Part shown: one piece after another, positions 42,462 through 48,180 of the stretch
How positions within the stretch are numbered: position 1 is the stretch's first letter
How the letters are laid out: every line of letters begins with the position of its first letter
DNA from: Sulfidibacterium sp964473895
Lineage (GTDB): Bacteria > Bacteroidota > Bacteroidia > Bacteroidales > F082
Assembly (NCBI GenBank): GCA_964473895.1
Contig: CAYYRE010000005.1
Span: forward strand, 1 to 48,180
DNA: 48,180 bases
Direction: 5' to 3'
The notes under the pieces: model-generated
The model's database searches: none
What the model was told of the DNA's origin: nothing
The model's input: only the letters and a program-made list of their open reading frames with translations
Translations under genes and position numbers: made by a program

Positions 42462-42497
42462 AAAAACCGGAGCAAAACAAACGTTCCGGTTTTTTTT
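42462..42497 (+). terminator. Terminator between efp and the O-antigen ligase gene
   Basis: AAAAACCGGA (42462-42471) pairs with TCCGGTTTTT (42485-42494), with a 13-base loop and T through 42497. A-runs on the other side let it serve the convergent minus-strand gene, which ends at 42496. Confidence 0.8.
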
Positions 42498-43941
42498 ATT
42501 CCGGACGGAGCACTTTCTGCGCTCCTTGATACACATCCAGTGCCACTAAGATGGCCATAAAACCCCACACAGGAACCGAAAGTTTATCGGTATCCAAAAA
42601 ATTATTGAGAAAACCGTGTACATAATAGGTCACCAAACCGAGAGAAATGACCAGGCTCAGCAGCTTTACTTCGGGAATGGCGGAACGTGAATAAAGCGAA
42701 AAGCCGAGGTATAACGAGAAACCGAAAAGAGCCAAAACCGAAAGCAAACCAAGAATCCCTTCTTCCGAAAGCGGGCCAAGGTATTCGCTATGGGCTGTTC
42801 CCCGGTCACCAAGATTGGTAGAAATGACCGTTCTTTCGCTGGCCAGCTGAAACGGGGCATACACAAACTGATAGGTGCCAGGGCCCCATCCCAACCAGGG
42901 ACGTTGATCAAACATACGCCATGCCGAAGCCCACCGGTTAATCCTTTCCAGGTTGGAAGCATCCGATGAAATATTGGTCATCGATTGTAAATGCTGTTCC
43001 ATATTGGTTGAAGAATCCTGCCGGTTTTTTTCCATACGGTCCATCACCGGCTGGTAAAACATAAACCCCAATACCACCAATCCTACACTGCCCAGCAATA
43101 TCCATCGAAAACGGATACGCAAAAGTACCAGTATCAATACAACACCTGCCACTCCGAGACTTAACCAGGCCGCCCGTGTATACGAAAGCACCACCGCCAC
43201 AATGTACAGCATAAGAAAAGGGAAAACCGCCAGTTTTTTATAAAACGCAAGTCCGGGATAAAACAAATAACCGGCCAAAACAGGAAGATACATGGCCAAA
43301 GCAGCCCCATAGGCCGTATGATCATTGTAAAAAGGCGACATGACCCAGTGTCCCGAATCTTCATCAAAACCATGGGCTGCATGCCGTATCAACGTATAAA
43401 CAATGACACCGCTCAAAGCCACCATATAAAGCCACAAAAACCGGTGAATGTTTTTTTTATCACGAAACATGACAACGGCCACAAAATAAAAAGGGATCAC
43501 AAACCATATCCGTGACAACAGATGTTTAAACGAAACCACAGGTAAATGGCTGGTCATGGAGGTTATCAACATCCATAACAAACTGAAATAAATTAGATAA
43601 GAAAGCGGATGACGTGCCACTTGGCGGTTATAATGTTGTGTAAGCAACAAGTTTCCGAGAAAAATAATGACCACACCGAACATCAGCGGTTCGGTGGGAA
43701 CAGACAATGCCGCCCCTATGCGGGGATCATTCACAGTTATGGCCAATGGGGTAAAAAAAGCGATAAAAAGGAGGACCTTATCCAGGGAAACCACGTAATA
43801 ATACAAGATGATGAGCAACACCGGCAAAGCAAAAAACATCAAGGTTTCTTTTTTGATCAAAAAATAGAAACCACTTGCCACAAAAACCACGACAAGGAGA
43901 TATAGCGCTGCAACATGTTTGATTTTTACGGACGCCTGCAT
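42496..43941 (-). CDS. O-antigen ligase/polymerase-like membrane protein
   Basis: A 481-residue inner-membrane protein with about ten to twelve hydrophobic segments. It has a long periplasmic loop (~300-390) containing RINRWASAWRMFDQRPWLGWGPGTYQF-like sequence and AHSEYLGPLSEEGILG, the Wzy_C/WaaL signature region. It joins or polymerises O-antigen or exopolysaccharide units; ligase versus polymerase cannot be separated here. ATG 43941 was chosen because the 34 codons upstream overlap the preceding gene and encode a Cys/Gly-rich run unlike a protein start. It lies 5 bp after the Wzz-like gene. Confidence 0.87.
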   Translation of the reverse strand: MQASVKIKHVAALYLLVVVFVASGFYFLIKKETLMFFALPVLLIILYYYVVSLDKVLLFIAFFTPLAITVNDPRIGAALSVPTEPLMFGVVIIFLGNLLLTQHYNRQVARHPLSYLIYFSLLWMLITSMTSHLPVVSFKHLLSRIWFVIPFYFVAVVMFRDKKNIHRFLWLYMVALSGVIVYTLIRHAAHGFDEDSGHWVMSPFYNDHTAYGAALAMYLPVLAGYLFYPGLAFYKKLAVFPFLMLYIVAVVLSYTRAAWLSLGVAGVVLILVLLRIRFRWILLGSVGLVVLGFMFYQPVMDRMEKNRQDSSTNMEQHLQSMTNISSDASNLERINRWASAWRMFDQRPWLGWGPGTYQFVYAPFQLASERTVISTNLGDRGTAHSEYLGPLSEEGILGLLSVLALFGFSLYLGFSLYSRSAIPEVKLLSLVISLGLVTYYVHGFLNNFLDTDKLSVPVWGFMAILVALDVYQGAQKVLRPE

Positions 43942-43946
43942 GTCTA

Positions 43947-44903
43947 TTACCCGTTTTGGAACCGTTGTTTCCTCTCCACAAAAGATATGACCACCAAAGC
44001 CAAAACAAAGGCAGCCACCACCGCAACAGCCACAATGAGCCACCGGATGGGATAGGCTTTTTTATCCGGAACATAAGGTCTGGAAACCACATTGGTATAG
44101 GTAACTCTTGCCACCGATTTACGGTATTCGTTTTCGTAATTCAGTTTCACCTTCGCATATATTTTGGCTTCCTGTTCCAGCAGATTGATCAATTGTACCA
44201 GTTCGCCACCGTATTTCCCCATATTTTCAGCCAACCGTTTGGCCTCTTTCGAATTGACCGCTTCCGGACCGCTTTGCACATTCCGCAAATAGGCCATCAT
44301 GATTTGTTGCGATTGGTAGTCGTATTCAAAAATCCCTTTTTGCGTCCCCAACTCCCGCAACCGGTTTTTGATGGAATCCATGGTAAAGGTTTCTCTTTGA
44401 AGCTGTCTTTTGAAAGCCTCGGCCTGCTCCCTGTGCTTTTCTTCCTGCATACTGCGTACTTTCCGGTTAAAAAAATACAACAGCGCATCTACCATCAACT
44501 TGGCGGTATCCGGGTTTTTGTCGAGTACCGAAACATTAACCGCCTCATAACTGGTTTTGGAAATAGAAACGTTTTCGTGATATTGCCGTAAAAGTTCCGT
44601 CAGATAATACTTATAATGCGGATCAATTTTATAATGGTGCCCGAGTTCAAACTTCCGGATCATACTATCCACTATTCCCTGTGATTGAAATATTTGGATC
44701 ATCTGTTCCGTAGTACTTTCTTTGGAATAGCTCCAAATGTTATCCGGATAAACCACCGCATATGATTTATACCTCGGCGTGATAAACCGCGGGCCGGAAA
44801 AAACAGCCGCCAGCACAGCAGCCACTAAAACCACCCCCAAAAGATGATATTTCCACTTCTTTAAAATATGCCAACTCTCCCGGCTGTTAAATTGATATTC
44901 CAT
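43947..44903 (-). CDS. Wzz-like polysaccharide chain-length protein
   Basis: A 318-residue protein with a transmembrane helix near each end (~22-38, VVLVAAVLAAVFSG, and ~288-308, WLIVAVAVVAAFVLALVVI) and a long, charged, mostly helical periplasmic domain between them (~140-270, coiled-coil-like). This is the Wzz/polysaccharide co-polymerase topology. A proline-containing stretch (PYVPDKKAYPIRW) precedes the second helix as in the family. No tyrosine-kinase domain is attached. It probably sets polymer length together with the Wzy/WaaL-like protein encoded next. Confidence 0.85.
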   Translation of the reverse strand: MEYQFNSRESWHILKKWKYHLLGVVLVAAVLAAVFSGPRFITPRYKSYAVVYPDNIWSYSKESTTEQMIQIFQSQGIVDSMIRKFELGHHYKIDPHYKYYLTELLRQYHENVSISKTSYEAVNVSVLDKNPDTAKLMVDALLYFFNRKVRSMQEEKHREQAEAFKRQLQRETFTMDSIKNRLRELGTQKGIFEYDYQSQQIMMAYLRNVQSGPEAVNSKEAKRLAENMGKYGGELVQLINLLEQEAKIYAKVKLNYENEYRKSVARVTYTNVVSRPYVPDKKAYPIRWLIVAVAVVAAFVLALVVISFVERKQRFQNG

Positions 44904-44990
44904 TTTTAATTATTTTTATCTACAATATTCATTTACTCAATGAAATCGACTTGTTTTGAAATACGGTTTGTTATTTCACATTAAGTACAA

Positions 44991-45761
44991 TCATACTATT
45001 TTTCTGTACTTTCCATTACCCAAAAATTCAATAAACCCTCTATCCCTGAGGATTTGTAACTGCTGTCTGATTTTATCTTTAACAAAGTGATTATTCGGGT
45101 GTCTTTCTTTAAGCAAAGGCTCAAATGAATAGATATCACTTAAATAAAATAACTGTTTCTTTGTTTTCTCCACACAATTCATCACATCTATCAACCAAGA
45201 TTTACCTTCATTATCAAAATTCTTTAAGAAAAATACTCTTTCCCATTTTTTTAACACTCTTTCCTTCGGAACAATCTTTCTGGAATCCACAAAAAAAATC
45301 CTACCACTTTCAGGAATAGTTGACAACAAAATATTACACCCAACCCACCCAGCACGGCGTGCCTCTGATGATAATGGTTTCCTTTTCTCTATGATTTGAT
45401 GTACAAAAAAGAACTTTGGGATGATCATAAAGTTAATAACTACCATATCATCTCTGTTGTAGGTCAGGAAAAAGAAATTCGGGTTCTTCGATGAAGATAT
45501 CCTCTCTATCATGCTTTTGTAGGCACCATCAACAATTTTTCCACCAATACTCTCCGCATGTTTACTTTTCAATTCAAATTCTTCGAAACAGTCAGGACAG
45601 TAAAAATCAGCAACAGGCCGATTATTTTCAAATTTTGAGAGCGAATGACCACAACGAGGGCAATAGGCATTTATTGCAGCCCAATTTTCCGTTACCACCC
45701 TGGTGATCTGAGAATTGTTCTTATAATTAGCCGAAACCCTACTGTCTAAATTTAGATTCAT
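44991..45761 (-). CDS. dpnI: DpnI-type methyl-directed restriction endonuclease
   Basis: A 256-residue protein that I recognise as a close relative of DpnI from Streptococcus pneumoniae, the type IIM enzyme cutting G(m6A)TC. The N-terminal PD-(D/E)xK nuclease has D52, E63 and K65 in PVADFYC..EEFELKSK, one residue off the DpnI numbering, and a zinc site of C34, C37, C55 and C58. FFFLTYNRDD and RRAGWVGCNILLS also match. The C-terminal winged helix (DKIRQQLQILRDRGFIEFLGNGKYRKI) is the second methyl-DNA reader in DpnI. It stands alone, with no methyltransferase nearby. The gene is more AT-rich than its neighbours (two hand-counted 60-base lines: 25% and 47% GC), lies between two polysaccharide genes, and is probably a horizontal acquisition. 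Confidence 0.93.
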   Translation of the reverse strand: MNLNLDSRVSANYKNNSQITRVVTENWAAINAYCPRCGHSLSKFENNRPVADFYCPDCFEEFELKSKHAESIGGKIVDGAYKSMIERISSSKNPNFFFLTYNRDDMVVINFMIIPKFFFVHQIIEKRKPLSSEARRAGWVGCNILLSTIPESGRIFFVDSRKIVPKERVLKKWERVFFLKNFDNEGKSWLIDVMNCVEKTKKQLFYLSDIYSFEPLLKERHPNNHFVKDKIRQQLQILRDRGFIEFLGNGKYRKIV

Positions 45762-45950
45762 TCACTAAAAAACATTATCTTCACTCTACGCGGCGCTAAA
45801 GTAGTTGCAAAATCCATTAGCACCCAACACAATATTTCGTTTCCGTTTTATTTTCTAATCTTCCTTTCCCTGTCAAAAGTATAAAAATTAACGGGTCATA
45901 TCCCATCAAAGAAAGAAAAAGCAATAACCTAAGACCATTACCCGATAAGA
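45762..45950. other. AT-rich spacer upstream of the dpnI homologue
   Basis: 189 bp between the flippase stop and the dpnI homologue start. It is AT-rich like the nuclease gene and has no obvious inverted repeat, integrase fragment or promoter consensus. Together with the 87-bp AT-rich spacer on the other side (44904-44990) it may mark the edges of an inserted segment. Confidence 0.4.
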
Positions 45951-47447
45951 CTATTTTCCCTTTTCGGTTTTTTCCGATAAAACAGCCAGGAACTGTTGAA
46001 TATCCAAAGTCCGGACCAACATACCGAGCAAAATGCCCCAGCCGGCAAGAGCCAACAACTGTATCTCCCACGATCCCATGGACCACCGGATGACCCAGAA
46101 ACCCGCCATCAAAGTACCAGCAAACAGCAATCCCAGCCGCCACCACATCCCATAACCCGTTTTTAGCCGGAGCATCCTGTAGGCAAAATATAACTGCAGC
46201 AATGCCGTCAGCCATTGGGTGGCCAAAGTGGCCACGGCAGATCCGACAGCCTGATAGCGGGGTATCAGCAGCCAGTTCAATACAAAGTTGGTCAACAATC
46301 CCAGCAGGGCAATCCCGTTCAGGGTTTTCAAACTGTTGTTGGCCGTCAACAGCGTGCCGAAAATATAATTGGATGCCGCCCCGAGAAATCCCCACATGAG
46401 CAACCGGAAAATGGTTGCCGACTGATCGATACGTGCACCAAAAGCTGCCACCGATTCGTTGGCATGCCTGAAATACATCAACGACATGATGTGATGCGCA
46501 AAAAACTGGGTTACAATGGCCAAAATAACCGCTCCGGTGAAAATCAAAGAAAAAGAAAGCCGTACCAACCCGGCTACCTCTTTTCTCTCTTTTAGCATTT
46601 TTGAAAAAAGCGGCAGCAACAAAACGGCAAAGAGGTACGCCACATTTTGGGCAGCATCCAACAGCCGGTAGGCCTGGGCATAAACACCGGCCTGCCGGGC
46701 ACCCAACGGGTCGGGCAACAGCCGTTCAATCATAACGCTGTCCATACGCGAATAGAAACTCATAATGAGTACCAACAAGGCAAAAGGCAAACTCCGGCGC
46801 AGGATCATCCGGAAAAAAGCAAAATCCCAACGCAAACGGAATTGACCGCTGCGGTGTAACAGAACAAAAAATGCAAACAACGCCGTGGTGATGTAAGCAA
46901 CAGTTTGCGCATAAACAAACCATTCGATGGAAAATCGACCTCCCAACACGCCTGTCCAAAGCAATACGCCCACAATGACAATCATAAGCATCCGGTCCAT
47001 CACCGAAACAATACTGTCAATCCAAAACAGCAGTAATCCCGAAATATTGGAACGTAAATACAAAATGAAAGAGAGTAAAAACTGGTTCAACCCAACCCAT
47101 GCCAACAGGTAAAGCTGCCGCCCCCTGTATCCGATGGCCCACGCCACCAAAAAAATCAAGAGCGCATAGACCACGCCGAGTACCAGTTTCATGGTGGCCA
47201 ATCCCCCAAAATGCTCCTGCAATTGGTGGCTGTTTCTCGCTATATTCCGGTTATTGAAATTGGTGATGCCAAGATCCAGAAAAATAAAAAACAGGTACGA
47301 AAAATTGAAGATGGCAAAATAAAAACCGTAATCCTGTGTCCCCACCACATTTTGCACCTGACGGTCAATTCCCAATATCCAGAACGGTTTGACCAACAGG
47401 TTCAGAAAAAGCAAAAAAATCAGGTTCTTCAGGAATTTTTTCTGCAT
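45951..47447 (-). CDS. Wzx-like polysaccharide flippase (MOP superfamily)
   Basis: A 498-residue inner-membrane protein with 12-14 hydrophobic segments and few charges, of the Wzx/polysaccharide-biosynthesis type in the MATE/MOP superfamily. YGFYFAIFNFSYLFFIFLDLGITNFNNRNIA resembles the first two helices of the family, and later segments include MYFRHANESVAAFG. It would flip undecaprenyl-linked sugar units across the inner membrane. It is separated from the Wzz- and Wzy-like genes on the same strand only by the dpnI homologue, so these three probably formed one cluster before the insertion. Confidence 0.88.
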   Translation of the reverse strand: MQKKFLKNLIFLLFLNLLVKPFWILGIDRQVQNVVGTQDYGFYFAIFNFSYLFFIFLDLGITNFNNRNIARNSHQLQEHFGGLATMKLVLGVVYALLIFLVAWAIGYRGRQLYLLAWVGLNQFLLSFILYLRSNISGLLLFWIDSIVSVMDRMLMIVIVGVLLWTGVLGGRFSIEWFVYAQTVAYITTALFAFFVLLHRSGQFRLRWDFAFFRMILRRSLPFALLVLIMSFYSRMDSVMIERLLPDPLGARQAGVYAQAYRLLDAAQNVAYLFAVLLLPLFSKMLKERKEVAGLVRLSFSLIFTGAVILAIVTQFFAHHIMSLMYFRHANESVAAFGARIDQSATIFRLLMWGFLGAASNYIFGTLLTANNSLKTLNGIALLGLLTNFVLNWLLIPRYQAVGSAVATLATQWLTALLQLYFAYRMLRLKTGYGMWWRLGLLFAGTLMAGFWVIRWSMGSWEIQLLALAGWGILLGMLVRTLDIQQFLAVLSEKTEKGK

Positions 47448-47501
47448 CTCACAAAGATATACAAATGCCGGAAAACAAAAAAGAGAACGCTCTCCGTCCT
47501 T

Positions 47502-48107
47502 TTAAAACCCTAACTGGAACAGGAAATTATGAATAACATCCGGCAACATCACCACCGTAAAAACCATGCCGAACAACGCCCCCCAGAAGTGCGCACTGTG
47601 TCCCACATTGTCCACCCCTTTTTTTTGCATATAAGCCGAGTAAACAAGGTACAGAATACCAAACAACCAGGAAGGAATGGCAAACGGGATAGGAAACAAA
47701 TAGATACTGCCGGCAGGAAAAATCAGAATACTGGAAAAAACCACGGCGGAAACCGCTCCTGAAGCCCCCACGGCCGTATAATACACATTATCCTTATATT
47801 TTCTAAAATCGAAAAGTACGGAGAACAGTATCCCGCCAAGGTATAAAACGAGATAATAGATCCATCCTACCGGACCAAATGTCAGCCGGAAAGTGTGTTC
47901 CACAATACTGCCGAACGAATAAAGCACCCACATATTGATCAGCAAATGCAGCCAGCCGGCATGTACCAAGGCATACGATACAAACCGCCAGCTCTCTTTA
48001 CGATGACGAATGGCGTACGGATAAAATTTAAGCCGGTCAAACCACTCCACACGGCCAAAAGCCACAACACTCACAACAACAGTCACTGCAATAAGAAAAA
48101 TATTCAT
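47502..48107 (-). CDS. Rhomboid family intramembrane serine protease
   Basis: A 201-residue integral membrane protease with about six helices. The catalytic dyad is S117 in GASGAVSA and H173 in SAHFWGALFG. The oxyanion-side motif HAGWLHLLINMW (49-60, with N58) is present. No extra domain is attached. Substrates are unknown. ATG 48107 was chosen because it begins the first membrane helix; the 17 upstream codons overlap the promoter-like box. It lies 54 bp ahead of the flippase gene on the same strand. Confidence 0.92.
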   Translation of the reverse strand: MNIFLIAVTVVVSVVAFGRVEWFDRLKFYPYAIRHRKESWRFVSYALVHAGWLHLLINMWVLYSFGSIVEHTFRLTFGPVGWIYYLVLYLGGILFSVLFDFRKYKDNVYYTAVGASGAVSAVVFSSILIFPAGSIYLFPIPFAIPSWLFGILYLVYSAYMQKKGVDNVGHSAHFWGALFGMVFTVVMLPDVIHNFLFQLGF

Positions 48108-48132
48108 AAACCTCAATTTCTGATATGAAAGA

Positions 48133-48140
48133 CAAAAATA
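48133..48140 (-). promoter_or_regulatory. Probable -7 box of the rhomboid gene promoter
   Basis: On the minus strand this reads TATTTTTG, an exact TAnnTTTG match, 25 bp ahead of the start codon. A TTTG lies 15 bp further upstream, a shorter spacer than usual. Confidence 0.4.
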
Positions 48141-48180
48141 CACAAAAGCAGAGCACAAAACCCGATAAAATATTGTCAGG

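Noticed and set aside
43942..44043. Upstream extension of the O-antigen ligase frame (Cys/Gly-rich start)
   Set aside because: It overlaps the Wzz-like gene in another frame and reads as a shadow of its C-terminal membrane helix.
45817..46395. 192-codon minus-strand frame over the flippase end and the spacer
   Set aside because: Overlaps the clear Wzx-like gene in another frame and has no membrane or domain pattern of its own.

Overview
The window looks like a chromosome segment from an anaerobic or microaerophilic Bacteroidota (Bacteroidales/Marinilabiliales-like) bacterium. The evidence is: Bacteroidota-type promoter boxes (TAnnTTTG) ahead of many genes, weak Shine-Dalgarno sequences, a type IX secretion C-terminal sorting domain, a FeoA-FeoB fusion, a DUF3078 protein, and lpxD-lpxC-fabZ-lpxA-efp in the order usual for this phylum. 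I see no rRNA, tRNA, CRISPR array or insertion sequence.

Layout. 1-322 has no convincing gene but holds a nested inverted repeat. 323-3751 (minus strand) carries an M1-type metallopeptidase, the NADH/NAD+ sensor Rex, and an outer-membrane barrel protein whose frame overlaps rex. 4077-16666 is a hydrogenase locus. A small multi-zinc-ribbon protein converges on a minus-strand set hypF-hypC-hypD-hypE. The divergent plus-strand operon is hoxF-hoxU-hoxY-hoxH-hoxW, then a dihydroorotate-dehydrogenase-like flavoprotein, then hypA-hypB. Together these encode a soluble NAD-linked [NiFe] hydrogenase (group 3d, HoxFUYH type without a separate HoxE) with a complete HypABCDEF and endopeptidase maturation set. 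The 116-bp hypF/hoxF spacer carries two Rex-type operators placed symmetrically about position 9297, which matches the rex gene 6 kb away.

16726-22144 holds an exported clan GH-A-like glycosidase, an S9 prolyl-oligopeptidase-like exopeptidase and a DUF3078 protein. 22208-27250 supplies nucleotide-sugar precursors: UDP-glucose dehydrogenase, UDP-glucuronate decarboxylase, dTDP-4-dehydrorhamnose reductase and a phosphohexomutase. A GC-rich 300-bp spacer with direct and inverted repeats follows, then a DUF5063 protein and FeoAB. 30844-35467 is a signalling group: CheD, a 1171-residue multi-PAS hybrid histidine kinase and an Hpt protein, with no chemoreceptor in view. 35480-38206 holds a T9SS-exported esterase and a trans-sulfuration-type PLP enzyme. 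38507-42437 is the lipid A and fatty acid block, in which lpxC and fabZ are separate overlapping genes instead of the fused gene usual in this phylum. 42496-48107 (minus strand) holds polysaccharide export and polymerisation genes (Wzx-, Wzz- and Wzy/WaaL-like) and a rhomboid protease. An AT-rich DpnI-type methyl-directed restriction endonuclease gene sits between the flippase and the chain-length protein.

The strongest leads are the symmetric Rex-controlled hydrogenase switch with its unexplained flavoprotein, the DpnI homologue, the CheD/hybrid-kinase/Hpt group and the split lpxC/fabZ. All calls come from reading the sequence. No database search or alignment was run.
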